This document shows positions 15,765 to 24,409 of a stretch of 64,000 bases of DNA, one piece after another (position 1 is the first letter of the stretch; each line of letters opens with the position of its first letter). The position numbers and the translations under genes were made by a program. Source of the DNA: Nocardia sp. CDC159 (GTDB lineage: Bacteria; Actinomycetota; Actinomycetes; Mycobacteriales; Mycobacteriaceae); contig NZ_JAMRXH010000012.1 in the NCBI RefSeq assembly GCF_023740735.1, forward strand, positions 186,001-250,000, read 5' to 3'. The notes beneath the pieces were generated by a model. That model was not told where the DNA came from and did no database searches. It saw nothing but the letters and a program-made list of their open reading frames with translations.

Positions 15765-16724
15765 CTATTTTCCACCGTCGGCCCGTCCCGGCCGGGGCAG
15801 TTCGTCGATCAGCGACTCCAGGCGGTTCAGCCCGCCGCTGACGGCCGCGGCCGGACCGGACAGCAGCGAGAACGGCCAGGGCCAGTGGTTGTGCTCCGAC
15901 AGCTCCTGCACCTGCTTGCTCAGCTCGGCGGTCGTCGCCTCCAATTCACTGATCTCCGTGCGCAGTTCGGCGATCTGCTGCAGGGCGGCCGCCAGCCCGT
16001 CCACCACCGTGCGGTTGCGACCGGCGGCATCGGCGCCCAGCTGCGGCCAGCCGGACAGGCCCGGCCCGCGCAGCTGGATCTGGATGTCGCGCAGGATCGC
16101 GTCCTGTTCCGGGGTCACGTCCGATCCTTCCTCCTCGATGAAGTCCCACTGCCCGAAGTCCTCGGTCAGGGCCTCGTTCACATCGCACACCACGCCCCCG
16201 ACCAGGACCTGCTGTCCGGTCTGGAACAGTTGCCGCCGCGGATCGCGATTGCTGCCGGACCAGGCGACCGTCTGCCAGGCCCACTGCGCGGCACCGGCGT
16301 CCAGCGCGCGGCTCACCGGCCAGTACCCGCCGTAGATCCCGACATTCGCCCGGCCGAGCACGCTCGCGGCCCCGTCCAGGTAGGCGTTGATCGCGGGCTG
16401 CTGCCGCGGGGTGGCGTCGAAATCGGCGGAGAAGTAGATCGGGCGATCGGTGCGGCCGCCGCAGCGCAGCACCTGGTTCAGTGCCGCGCGGGCATCGGTT
16501 ACCCCCGCGGCGTAGCCGTCGAGCATGCGGTTCGCGGTGGTCTCCCAGTTCGACACGATCGATACGCCGTGCCCGCGCAGATCGGCCGCCTCCTCGGGCG
16601 TGAGCAACTTGCCCGGCAGGGTCGCGCCACCGGAGGACAGGTAACGGACCACGAAGTCGTAACCCGCGGCCCGGATCGCGCTGCCACCGGGCCGAGCGGC
16701 GGCGTAGTCCAGGCCGAAACGCAT
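15765..16724 (-). CDS. DUF1906 glycoside-hydrolase-like protein (Rv2525c-like domain) with a coiled-coil tail
   Basis: 319 residues from ATG 16724 (MRFGLDYAAARPGGSAI); ATG 16745 would add 7 residues. Residues 1-205 are a DUF1906 TIM-barrel-like domain: FGLDYAAARPG, AAGYDFVVRYLS, RPIYFSADFDATP, NVGIYGGYWPVS and AWQTVAWSG strands. M. tuberculosis Rv2525c, with the same fold, affects cell-wall properties, but it has a Tat signal and this protein has none. From about residue 225 a helical segment with regular Leu/Ile (LAAALQQIAELRTEISELE, then KQVQELSE) should form a coiled coil. Substrate unknown. Confidence 0.85.
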   Translation of the reverse strand: MRFGLDYAAARPGGSAIRAAGYDFVVRYLSSGGATLPGKLLTPEEAADLRGHGVSIVSNWETTANRMLDGYAAGVTDARAALNQVLRCGGRTDRPIYFSADFDATPRQQPAINAYLDGAASVLGRANVGIYGGYWPVSRALDAGAAQWAWQTVAWSGSNRDPRRQLFQTGQQVLVGGVVCDVNEALTEDFGQWDFIEEEGSDVTPEQDAILRDIQIQLRGPGLSGWPQLGADAAGRNRTVVDGLAAALQQIAELRTEISELEATTAELSKQVQELSEHNHWPWPFSLLSGPAAAVSGGLNRLESLIDELPRPGRADGGK

Positions 16725-16859
16725 GAATCCCACTGTAATTCGCATGGCGATGACTCGCTGGCGCATGGCGAAGGTCGGCGCGGATGTGAGGGGGCTGAAC
16801 GGGTGCGAGTGTCGACTCGCCGAAGTTGTCGGTGGTAGCTGGTTCACTACTTATGGCCG

Positions 16860-16875
16860 TGTGATCGGCATCACT
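16860..16875. promoter_or_regulatory. CRP/GlxR-like site between the DUF1906 and VOC genes
   Basis: TGTGA-TCGGCA-TCACT, one mismatch from the TGTGA-N6-TCACA consensus. It is 87 bp before the VOC gene and 136 bp before the divergent DUF1906 gene. Confidence 0.5.
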
Positions 16876-16961
16876 TTTGGGGCGGGTGCGCATCGGCGCG
16901 CGTTCGGTCGGAAGCCGACCCGCGGCCGCAGGCAACAGCACGATCAGAACGGAGATATCTG

Positions 16962-17756
16962 ATGCCTGTTCACGACGGACCTTGGCCGCAAGGCACCCCC
17001 TGCTGGGTGGACTGTCAGGTGGACGATCCGGTCAAGGAGAGCGAGTTCTACGCGAGCCTGTTCGGCTGGGCGATCGAGGGCGGCGGCGAGGAAGCCGGTG
17101 GTTATCTGATGGCCATGAAGGACGGGCAGTCCGTGGCCGGGATCGGCCCCAAGCCGCAGGCGGGCATGATGTCGGTCTGGACCACCTACTTCGCGGCCGA
17201 CGATGCCGACGAGATCGCCGCGAAGGTGGCCGACGCGGGCGGTCAGGTCATGATGACGCCCTTCGACGTGCTCGATGCCGGACGGATGTTCGTCGGCTCC
17301 GACACCACTGGCGCGGTTTTCGGCGTCTGGCAGGCCAGGGCCCACAACGGCGCGGCCGTGCACAACGAGCACGGCGCGTACTGCTGGAACGAGCTGCACA
17401 CCCGGCAGCTGGATACCGCGGAGCGGTTCTACGCCGACGTCTTCGGCTACACCTACGAGCACATCGGTGACGGCGCGACGATGCGCTACGCCATGTTCAC
17501 CCCGCCCGGCGCCGAACAGCCCGCGGGTGGGATGAACGACGACACCCTGATGCCGGGCGAACCCATGCCCAGCTACTGGATGACCTGGTTCCAGTACGAC
17601 AACGTGGACGAGGGGCTGGGCCGCGCCCGGGAACTCGGCGCCACGGTCATGATGCCCGCGACCGACTCCCCGGTGGGCCGGATGGCCATCGTCGCCGCCC
17701 CGCAGGGCGAGGCCTTCGGGATCATCGACACCAACGTGCGCGTGGGCGAGATGTAG
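16962..17756 (+). CDS. Double-VOC (glyoxalase/bleomycin-resistance fold) protein, Rv0577-like
   Basis: 264 residues built from two vicinal-oxygen-chelate modules (about 8-125 and 138-260), each beginning with a W-V/N-D/E-L then EFYASLFGW or RFYADVFGY pattern and ending near GAVFGVWQA or GEAFGIIDT. Layout and motifs (GTPCWVDCQVDDP, GGQVMMTPFDVLDAGRM) match M. tuberculosis Rv0577 (CFP30B). The family may bind small metabolites or methylglyoxal adducts, but no substrate can be read here. Monocistronic; a CRP-like site precedes it and a terminator follows 14 bp after the stop. Confidence 0.88.
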   Translation: MPVHDGPWPQGTPCWVDCQVDDPVKESEFYASLFGWAIEGGGEEAGGYLMAMKDGQSVAGIGPKPQAGMMSVWTTYFAADDADEIAAKVADAGGQVMMTPFDVLDAGRMFVGSDTTGAVFGVWQARAHNGAAVHNEHGAYCWNELHTRQLDTAERFYADVFGYTYEHIGDGATMRYAMFTPPGAEQPAGGMNDDTLMPGEPMPSYWMTWFQYDNVDEGLGRARELGATVMMPATDSPVGRMAIVAAPQGEAFGIIDTNVRVGEM

Positions 17757-17770
17757 TTGTCCCATCGAAT

Positions 17771-17800
17771 CGGCTGAGGGTTTGCTGGGGCCCTCAGCCG
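17771..17800 (+). terminator. Hairpin terminator after the VOC gene
   Basis: 10-bp perfect stem (17771-17780 with 17791-17800), 10-nt loop. Confidence 0.7.
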
Positions 17801-17972
17801 GTCGTCGAATGCCGAATTTTCGGCTTTTTAACACATCCGGCACATTCTTGGCGGGTTCTTGATGGGCCTTGTTACTCGTTCGTAATAATAGCAAGACAGC
17901 ATGCTGGAAGGTTCGATTCGGAGCCTGCGCGCCAATGGTTGGTGGCGCACCTGCTGAAGAAAGCGTTTCCAG

Positions 17973-18701
17973 ATGAGGTTCACTAAGTTCGCCGCGACAT
18001 CGGCGCTGGTCATTGCCGCTCTCGGTGTTTCGGCGGGTACTGCCTACGCCGAGCCCGCCCCGGCGTCGAATTCGACGCTGCAGACCGATGTCGCGCCGGG
18101 CATCCACTACCGCGCGAGCCTGGTCGACCACTCGGTCGTCGTCAGCACCGACAGCGGTTCGATGGCGGCCCGCGACGGTCAGTTCCAGGTTCTCGACGGC
18201 AGTGGCCGGGTGGTTGCTGCGCTTCCGCTGAGCTATCAGCGCGACGGTCTGAGCTTCCCAATCGCGGCGGCGATCGACGGCAACACCGCGACCCTGACCC
18301 CGAGCGTCGACCGCGCCGCGGCCACCCCGGTCGCGAAGGGCGTGCCGGATCTGCGCTACGTGGACGCCACCGCCAACCCGAACTTCAACCAGGCGCTGAG
18401 CAACCTCTCCAGCGAGATCTCGATCGGCGTCGCGATCGGCACCCTGGTGGGCACCGCGATCGGTGCGGGCATCGGCTGCGTCGCCGGCGGCATCGTGTCC
18501 GGTCTGGCCGGTGCCGCGGTCACCATCGGCACGCTGGCGGTTCCGGCCGCGATCGGCGGCTGCCTGGTGACCGGCGCGGCCCTGGCGGCCATGGGCGCGG
18601 TCGCGGGCACCATCATCATCGGTGGGCCCGTGGTGGCGGTGGCGCTGATTCAGTTCTTCGCCGACGTCGCCACCCCGCCGGTTCCCGCTCCGGCGCCCTG
18701 A
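17973..18701 (+). CDS. Secreted protein of unknown function with a Gly/Ala-rich hydrophobic C-terminal half
   Basis: 242 residues. A type I signal peptide (MRFTKFAATSALVIAALG to AYA) should be cut after residue 27 before EPAPAS. Residues 28-140 are a mixed, probably beta-rich domain (YRASLVDHSVVVSTDSG, FQVLDGSGRVVAALPL). Residues 148-230 are very rich in Gly, Ala, Ile and Val with GxxxG spacing and two cysteines (GCVAGG, GGCLV), ending FADVATPPVPAPAP, which could form helical hairpins in or on a membrane. Such proteins are common in Nocardia and Rhodococcus; I know of no function. Confidence 0.8.
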   Translation: MRFTKFAATSALVIAALGVSAGTAYAEPAPASNSTLQTDVAPGIHYRASLVDHSVVVSTDSGSMAARDGQFQVLDGSGRVVAALPLSYQRDGLSFPIAAAIDGNTATLTPSVDRAAATPVAKGVPDLRYVDATANPNFNQALSNLSSEISIGVAIGTLVGTAIGAGIGCVAGGIVSGLAGAAVTIGTLAVPAAIGGCLVTGAALAAMGAVAGTIIIGGPVVAVALIQFFADVATPPVPAPAP

Positions 18702-18720
18702 CGGGTCCCCACCTACGCCT

Positions 18721-18750
18721 CGGGCCGGATCACCTCGGTGATCCGGCCCG
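18721..18750. terminator. Bidirectional hairpin terminator
   Basis: 14-bp stem (18721-18734 with 18737-18750) with a minimal loop, between the convergent secreted-protein gene and the conservon operon. Confidence 0.8.
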
Positions 18751-18764
18751 AATGTCGTTTCGGC

Positions 18765-19556
18765 TCAGGACGATTGCGAGCTGAGCGAACGGCGTCGCGC
18801 GGGCGGCTGCGCCGCAGTCCGGCGCGCCGCCCGCGCGCTGCTCGAGCGATCCGGCGCCACCAGCACCGCGGTGATCGGCACCGCCAGCGACAGCGTGCCC
18901 AGCACGAAGACCGGCACGAACAGCGTGAACAGATCGTCGCCCGCGGGCAGTCGCGCCGTGGCGTCCAGCCGCACCCGCACGCCCGCCAGACCGAGATAGT
19001 GCAGCGCGCACACGGCGATCGCGAAGATCGCCGCCACTCCCGCGAGTGTGAGCAGGGCGCGCGGCCGGGTCGTGGTCACCAGCAGCAGCGCCGACGCGGC
19101 CACGGCCAGCACCGTCGCGCCGAAGGCCGCGAACGGATTCAGTGTGACCGAACCCTGCACCCGAATCGCGTCCATGCTCAGCAGATGCATCAGCCCCAGC
19201 CCGAGTCCCATCACCGCGCTGCCCGCCGCCAGTCGGGGCAGCGCGGGCGCGCGACCGGCGACCAGCAGCCCGGCCAGCACCGCGACCACCGCGAGCACCG
19301 CCGCCAGGCCGACCCGGCCGACGTCGTAGTGGACCTCGCCGCCCGGAATGCCGACACCGAGCATGTCGACGTACACGGCCAGCCACGTGCCGACCGCGCC
19401 GATCGATACCGCCGCGGCGGTCAGCCACACCAGCCGGAACTTGGCGGTCACCGACAGCATCGACTGCCGGATGCAGGCCAGCCCGACCAGGGCGCCCGCC
19501 AGCGAAACACCGAGCGACAGCCCGAGAACCCACAACCCCATTGTGAAATAACTCAA
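18765..19556 (-). CDS. MHYT-domain integral membrane sensor at the end of the conservon operon
   Basis: 263 residues from TTG 19556 (SYFTMGLWVLGLS follows), preceded by GAGGGG; ATG 19541 is a later alternative. About seven hydrophobic helices. MHYT-type motifs with metal-binding-like residues recur as MGLMHLLSMDAI and ALHYLGLAG, proposed in this family to sense oxygen, CO or NO through a bound metal. No GGDEF, EAL or kinase domain is attached, so any output must go through a partner. It begins 11 bp after the GTPase gene and so belongs to the same transcript. A basic Ser/Arg tail ends the protein. Confidence 0.82.
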   Translation of the reverse strand: MSYFTMGLWVLGLSLGVSLAGALVGLACIRQSMLSVTAKFRLVWLTAAAVSIGAVGTWLAVYVDMLGVGIPGGEVHYDVGRVGLAAVLAVVAVLAGLLVAGRAPALPRLAAGSAVMGLGLGLMHLLSMDAIRVQGSVTLNPFAAFGATVLAVAASALLLVTTTRPRALLTLAGVAAIFAIAVCALHYLGLAGVRVRLDATARLPAGDDLFTLFVPVFVLGTLSLAVPITAVLVAPDRSSSARAARRTAAQPPARRRSLSSQSS

Positions 19557-19567
19557 GGCCCCGCCCC

Positions 19568-20335
19568 TCAGCTCTGACCGACGGCCTGCCGCTGTGCCGC
19601 CTTGAGGCGCTGGATCGCGTATTCGGTGACCGCTGCCAGCGCCCCGCGCACCTCGCCCGCGTCGCGCGCATCGATGTCCACGATCGGCACGCCATCGCGC
19701 ACCGACAGCGCCTCGCGCATCTCGGTCACCGGAAAGCGCGGCGCGTCGGGAAAACGATTGACCGCCACCAGGAATGGCAGCCCGCGGGCCTCGAAGAAGT
19801 CCACCGAGGCGAAACTGTCCTCGATGCGGCGGGTGTCGACCAGGACCACCGCGCCGATCGCGCCGCGGATCAGGTCGTCCCACATGAACCAGAACCGGCG
19901 CTGGCCGGGCGTGCCGAACAGGTACAGCGTGAGGTTGCCGGGCAGGATGATCCGCCCGAAATCCATCGCGACCGTGGTGGTTTCCTTGCCCGGGGTGGCC
20001 GACAGATCGTCGACGCCGTCGGACACCCCGGTCACCATCGCCTCGGTGCGCAGCGGGACGATCTCCGAGACCGCGCCGACGAAGGTGGTCTTTCCGACGC
20101 CGAAACCGCCCGCCACCACGATCTTCGTGGAGGCGGTCCGGCCGTCGATATCGGGGGAGAACGGATTCGGTTGCGGTAGTGCGGCATCCGAGGCGGAGGT
20201 GGAGGGCGGTAGCGAATTGTGCTGCGGCATGAAGGGATTCTGGTACGGTCCTGGTGTTCCGGGCGGGGGGTGGGGCGAATTCGGGCTGGTGACAGCGGTT
20301 TTCGGTAGTTCGGGATCAGAGGGCACGCAGTCCAC
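19568..20335 (-). CDS. cvnD: Conservon GTPase (CvnD-type small Ras-like ATP/GTP-binding protein)
   Basis: 255 residues from GTG 20335. A Pro/Ser-rich N-terminal 65 residues precede a small GTPase domain: P-loop GGFGVGKTT (Lys82), the TTTVAMDFGRI switch segment, LFGTPGQRRFW in place of the Ras DxxGQ, and VAVNRFPD as the NKxD-like site. In Streptomyces conservons and mycobacterial Rv3362c-type loci this GTPase works with the roadblock and DUF742 proteins under a sensor kinase at the membrane. It overlaps cvnC by 20 bp. Confidence 0.92.
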   Translation of the reverse strand: MDCVPSDPELPKTAVTSPNSPHPPPGTPGPYQNPFMPQHNSLPPSTSASDAALPQPNPFSPDIDGRTASTKIVVAGGFGVGKTTFVGAVSEIVPLRTEAMVTGVSDGVDDLSATPGKETTTVAMDFGRIILPGNLTLYLFGTPGQRRFWFMWDDLIRGAIGAVVLVDTRRIEDSFASVDFFEARGLPFLVAVNRFPDAPRFPVTEMREALSVRDGVPIVDIDARDAGEVRGALAAVTEYAIQRLKAAQRQAVGQS

Positions 20336-20690
20336 GCAGGGTCCTCTCCATCAGGTCGCGGCGCTCGTCGAAACTGGCGTGCTCGCTGAGTGTGGTGTGC
20401 ACCCGCATGGTTCGCGCCACGACCAGATCGCCGATCACGACCCGGATCATGCCCAGCGGTCGCTGCATGTGCGCGGCGATCTCGGCCACCGACAGCCGGG
20501 CCGTGCCCAGGCGCAGGATATCGGTGCGGATATCGCCGATCGGCCAGTCGAATTGGTTGGCGTACGGCAGGGTTTCGACCACCGCCTCCAGCGGCAGCTC
20601 GACCGCGGGCTCGGTCCGCCCGGCGGTCAGCGCATAGGGGCGGACGCGTGTGGTTGGCCGGCCGGAGCCGGCACCGAGGGAACTCGACAT
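20316..20690 (-). CDS. cvnC: DUF742 conservon protein (CvnC-type)
   Basis: 124 residues. The DUF742 core is visible: RVRPYALTAGRTEP at the start and LRLGTARLSVAEIAAHMQRP followed by GMIRVVIGDLV, which looks like a winged-helix recognition segment, and a C-terminal ERTLRGLRAL. It starts 8 bp after cvnB and overlaps cvnD. It is thought to link the roadblock protein and the GTPase in the complex; its direct activity is unknown. Confidence 0.92.
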   Translation of the reverse strand: MSSSLGAGSGRPTTRVRPYALTAGRTEPAVELPLEAVVETLPYANQFDWPIGDIRTDILRLGTARLSVAEIAAHMQRPLGMIRVVIGDLVVARTMRVHTTLSEHASFDERRDLMERTLRGLRAL

Positions 20691-20698
20691 CGCACTCT

Positions 20699-21115
20699 CT
20701 AGACCGCCGAACGGGCCGTGGCTTGCACGACCGAACCGACCCGATCCACCAGCAGCGCCATCTCGTATCCGATGCGGCCGATGTCGTGCTGCTTGTTGGC
20801 GAGCACGGCCAGATGCGAGCCGTTGCCCACGCTCATCACCAATAAGTAGCCGCGTTGCATATCCACGATCGATTGCATGACCTTGCCGCCGTCGAACAGC
20901 TGGGCCGCGCCCGAGGACAGGCTGGCCAGCCCGGCGGTGACGGCCGCCAGCTGCTCGGCCCGGTCCCCGGGCAGATGCGGGCTGGTGGCCTGCAGCAGGC
21001 CGTCGGCCGAGACCAGCACCGCGTGGGATACGCCGGGAACGTCGCGGGTGAAGCGGGTCACCAGCCAGTTCAGGTTCTCGTCGGTCCCGGTCGTGGTCTG
21101 CTGGGTATCGGTCAT
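20699..21115 (-). CDS. cvnB: Roadblock/LC7 domain protein of the conservon (CvnB-type)
   Basis: 138 residues from ATG 21115. Roadblock/LC7 fold: LNWLVTRFTRDVPGVSHAVL, VSADGLLQA, the AEQLAAVTAGLASL helix, VMQSIVDMQRGYLLVMSVGN and VLANKQHDIGRIGYEM. The bacterial members act as adaptors or regulators of the neighbouring GTPase. The ATG overlaps the cvnA stop (ATGA), so translation is coupled to the kinase. Confidence 0.93.
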   Translation of the reverse strand: MTDTQQTTTGTDENLNWLVTRFTRDVPGVSHAVLVSADGLLQATSPHLPGDRAEQLAAVTAGLASLSSGAAQLFDGGKVMQSIVDMQRGYLLVMSVGNGSHLAVLANKQHDIGRIGYEMALLVDRVGSVVQATARSAV

Positions 21116-24027
21116 GCTGGCCCTCCGTCGTAGTACTGGGCGTCCGCGCGTCCGCTGCGGACGCCGCTCAGATGCCTGGACAAGTTGGTGCGGATCTCCT
21201 CCGGATCGGGGGCACCGGATCGGTTCGTGGTCGTGAGGCCGCCGGGCACCAGCTGCGCGCCCGGTCGGCGGATCGGCAGGCCGCCCTCGGTGTGCCGCGC
21301 CGTGGTCGGGCTGCTGGCCTCGGCCGCGGCCGCCCAACCGGCGTCGGCCGGTGAGGACCAGCCGTCGACGGGCCCACTGGACGAGGGCTCGACCAGCCAT
21401 TCCGAGACCATGCGCTGATAGATCGGCGTCGGTCCGTCGCCGGTGCCGGAGGCCGCCTCGGCGGCCGGCTGCTGAGCCAGGGTGTGTTCATCGTCTCGCT
21501 GCGGCGGGTAGTCCTCGGCTTCGGCCCAGATGTCGAGCGGTTCCGAATCCTGCTGCGCGGATTCGTCTTCCGCATGCTCCGATTCCGAATTCTGCCGTAC
21601 GAAGCCGTCCTCCGCCCGAATTGATGCGAAATCTTCTGGGGTGAAGGAGTTATCGGTACGTGTCGGTTCCGAATCCTGTCGAGGGAACGGATCTTCCTGC
21701 CCGGACGGATCCGCATCCCGGTCGGCGAACGGCTCATCCGCCCACGGTGATTCCGGATCGCGCGATGCGAGGTCGTCGTCCGAGCGGGCCGGTTCCCACT
21801 CGCGCCGGTCATCGTCGACCGGATCGAGTTCGGGCGCGTCCGCCGCGGCGGCGGGCACCTCGTCGTCGCGGCCGAAATCGGCGGCGGATCCGCCGATCAC
21901 ATTGTCGGCGTGGGCGGATTCGCGATGGGTGAACAGGTGGCCCGTGCCGCCGTGGGTGAACAGGCCGTCGGTGAGCGCCGGGTCCGGTCCCTCGAGATCC
22001 TCGGCCGGGATCGGCGGGCCGAAGTCCGCCGCCTCGCCCGGGCGGCGTTGCGGTAGTTCGGGTTCCGGCCGGGTGAACAGGCCGGTCTGCTCGGCGTCCG
22101 GGACCGCGGCCAGGGGCGTGGGGCCGAGCGGGCTGGGGAACGGGGCGATGATGGGCTGCGGACCGGTCGCGGACTCCGGCAGCGGGGAGACCAGCGCGCC
22201 GGGCAGATGCACGCTGGCCGTGATGCCCGCCTGCTGTCCCGCGGCCGAGGTGCGGCGCAGGCTCACCGTGACGGTATGCCGCTTGGCCAGGCGACCGACG
22301 ACGAAAAGACCCATGCGCCGGGCGGTCTCGACGGTCACCTCGCCACCGGAGGCCAGCCGTTCGTTGATCGCGCGCAGATCCTCCGACGACATGCCCAGGC
22401 CGCGGTCGGTGATCTCGATGAGATAGCCGCCGTCGACCGCGCGCGTCACCGACACCGCGACGGGGGTGTTGGGCGGTGAATAGCGCAGCGAGTTGTCGAT
22501 CAGCTCGGCCAGCAGATGTTCGATGTCGACCGCGGGCTCACCGGCCACGATGCCGTCGGGCACGGTGCCGATCTCCACCCTCTGATAGTCCTCGACCTGC
22601 GACACCGCACTCCAGAGCATGTCCGACAGCGGTGTCGGCGGCAGCATGCCGCGGCGCAACGCGGTCCCGGCCAGCACCAGCAGGTTGTCGCCGTTGCGGC
22701 GCATGCGGGTGGCCAGGTGGTCGAGGCGGAACAGGCTCTGCAGCCGATCGGAATCGTCCTCGTCGCGCTCCAGATCCTCGATCAGCGCCAACTGCTGTTC
22801 GACCAGCGACTGGCTGCGCCGCGACAGCGTCTCGAACATATTGCCGATCTGCAGTCGCAGCCGGGCCTGCTCGGCGGCCAGATGCAGGGCCTGGCGGTGC
22901 ATATCGTCGACCGCGCGGGCCAGCTGGCCGATCTCCTCGGTGGTGTCCACATCGACCGGGACGATCTCCGGGGTCGCCCCGCCCTCGCGCACGACGGCCA
23001 GCTCGGCGGGCAGATCGGTATGGGCGACCTGCAGCGCGTCGCGGCGCAGCCGCCGCACGGGGACGACCAGCGAGCGGGCGACCGCCAGCGCCAGGGCCAG
23101 ACCCACCAGCAGGGTGACGACCACCAGCGCCACATCGCGCAGCACATTGGTGCGCGCGTCGATGGAATGTCGGGACAGGCCCGAATCGATCAGCGTCGCG
23201 AGCCGGTCGGTGGCCTCGTTGTAGGCGTCGGTGCTGATCCGCATCGAATCCGCCACGCCGGGAACGGCGATCGGCTCCGAGGAGTTCTGGCTGAGCGCGT
23301 TCATCCGGGTCTGCAGCGCGTTCAGCAGCACCTCCGGCCGGACCGCGGAGTCCGGCGCGATGGAGGTGTAGTGGTGGACCATGGTCTGCTCGGCGCCGAT
23401 GGCGCTGAGCACGCGGGCCAGCGCGGCCGGATTGTCGCCGATTTCGCCGCCGGTGATCAGCAGCTGCTGCTGGGTGAACTGGCGACGCGCGGCGGCGACG
23501 GCGCCGAGCTGGTCGAAGTAGTGCGAGATCGTGCCGTCCTGCGGGGTGGGCAGCGCGGTGAGGGCGGTGCCGACGTGCCGGGCCACCTCGTCGGCCTGCT
23601 GGCCGATCGCGGTCGGGTTGTTGGCGCGCGGATTGTTGCGCAGCGTCCGCCCGGCGGCCAACGCCTCGGTCAGCTCGCCGATCGCCCGCTTCTCGCCGCG
23701 GGTCGTCTTCAGCGCCGACTGCAGCTCGGCCGTCGCCTTGTCGAATCGCCCGGTCGCCTGATCGAGCACAGCGTCGGTGGGGCGTTCACCGCCGCCCGCG
23801 ACGACGGCGAGCTGTTCAGCGGCGGCGGCGAAGGCCAGCGTGGGCCGGATGATCCGGGCCTGCTCGCTCGCGGCGTCCAACTCGGCGATCCGGCCGAGCT
23901 CGTCCTTGATGCGTAACACCGCGAAAGTCGAGGCCAGGAGCACCGGTAGCAGCAGGACGATGCCGACCTTGCTGGTCACGGACAGGTTGGACAGACTCCT
24001 CTGCCATGGCCGCGGTGCAGTGCCCAT
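21112..24027 (-). CDS. cvnA: Conservon sensor histidine kinase-like protein with nitrate/sulfonate-sensing domain (CvnA-type)
   Basis: 971 residues from ATG 24027; an in-frame ATG at 24135 would add 36 residues. TM1 at about 18-40, an extracytoplasmic helical nitrate-and-nitrite-type sensing domain (about 45-295), TM2 at 297-320, HAMP (about 320-385), then an ATPase domain with EHLLAELIDNSLRYSPPNT (N box) and ITDRGLGMSSEDL (G1). There is no clear H-box phosphoacceptor, as usual in conservon kinases. From about 640 on the chain is long, acidic and disordered, with repeated D-S-E and GLFTH units. It heads a five-gene leftward operon. Confidence 0.92.
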   Translation of the reverse strand: MGTAPRPWQRSLSNLSVTSKVGIVLLLPVLLASTFAVLRIKDELGRIAELDAASEQARIIRPTLAFAAAAEQLAVVAGGGERPTDAVLDQATGRFDKATAELQSALKTTRGEKRAIGELTEALAAGRTLRNNPRANNPTAIGQQADEVARHVGTALTALPTPQDGTISHYFDQLGAVAAARRQFTQQQLLITGGEIGDNPAALARVLSAIGAEQTMVHHYTSIAPDSAVRPEVLLNALQTRMNALSQNSSEPIAVPGVADSMRISTDAYNEATDRLATLIDSGLSRHSIDARTNVLRDVALVVVTLLVGLALALAVARSLVVPVRRLRRDALQVAHTDLPAELAVVREGGATPEIVPVDVDTTEEIGQLARAVDDMHRQALHLAAEQARLRLQIGNMFETLSRRSQSLVEQQLALIEDLERDEDDSDRLQSLFRLDHLATRMRRNGDNLLVLAGTALRRGMLPPTPLSDMLWSAVSQVEDYQRVEIGTVPDGIVAGEPAVDIEHLLAELIDNSLRYSPPNTPVAVSVTRAVDGGYLIEITDRGLGMSSEDLRAINERLASGGEVTVETARRMGLFVVGRLAKRHTVTVSLRRTSAAGQQAGITASVHLPGALVSPLPESATGPQPIIAPFPSPLGPTPLAAVPDAEQTGLFTRPEPELPQRRPGEAADFGPPIPAEDLEGPDPALTDGLFTHGGTGHLFTHRESAHADNVIGGSAADFGRDDEVPAAAADAPELDPVDDDRREWEPARSDDDLASRDPESPWADEPFADRDADPSGQEDPFPRQDSEPTRTDNSFTPEDFASIRAEDGFVRQNSESEHAEDESAQQDSEPLDIWAEAEDYPPQRDDEHTLAQQPAAEAASGTGDGPTPIYQRMVSEWLVEPSSSGPVDGWSSPADAGWAAAAEASSPTTARHTEGGLPIRRPGAQLVPGGLTTTNRSGAPDPEEIRTNLSRHLSGVRSGRADAQYYDGGPA

Positions 24028-24409
24028 CCCGCTTCCGTCGCCTCCGCTCGCGTAGTTGCCCCGGGCTCCGACCGCGCTGCCCCGAGGGCCCCGCTCACGA
24101 GAGGCGCCGTACCCGGTGGGTGTTCGAATTCGCACTCAGTGAACTGTCGACCGTACGGGTCCAACGGGTTGAGAACCAACTAGGGGTCTACTTTTACCGC
24201 AGGCAACATACCGTGTGAACATCGTCGCGGCAATTCGATGGTTCACTGGGTGGTTCGCCGAAATTCGCTGTACGCAAGCACTTTCACACACGCGCGAAAA
24301 CAAAGCGCGCCCCCGGCCCCGAACGCGCAGGTCATCCCGGCAGATCCGCTGGCGTGTCGGATGTTTGCTTCTCAGTCGACTCTCAGTCGATACGTTCAGA
24401 CTGGAGGCC
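24028..24409. other. Divergent regulatory region between the conservon and mprA
   Basis: 382 bp without a gene. Near its right end are two perfect direct repeats (24370-24390) described separately. No other convincing operator or RNA was seen. Confidence 0.5.
24370..24390 (+). promoter_or_regulatory. MprA-box-like direct repeat upstream of mprA
   Basis: Two perfect copies of TCTCAGTCGA (24370-24379 and 24381-24390) with an 11-bp period, so both face the same side of the helix. Mycobacterial MprA binds paired CTCAG-containing direct repeats. The box ends 19 bp before the mprA start, consistent with autoregulation. Confidence 0.75.

Noticed and set aside
15663..16838. Plus-strand frame antisense to the DUF1906 gene
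   Set aside because: No recognisable domain; DUF1906 motifs on the minus strand are clear.
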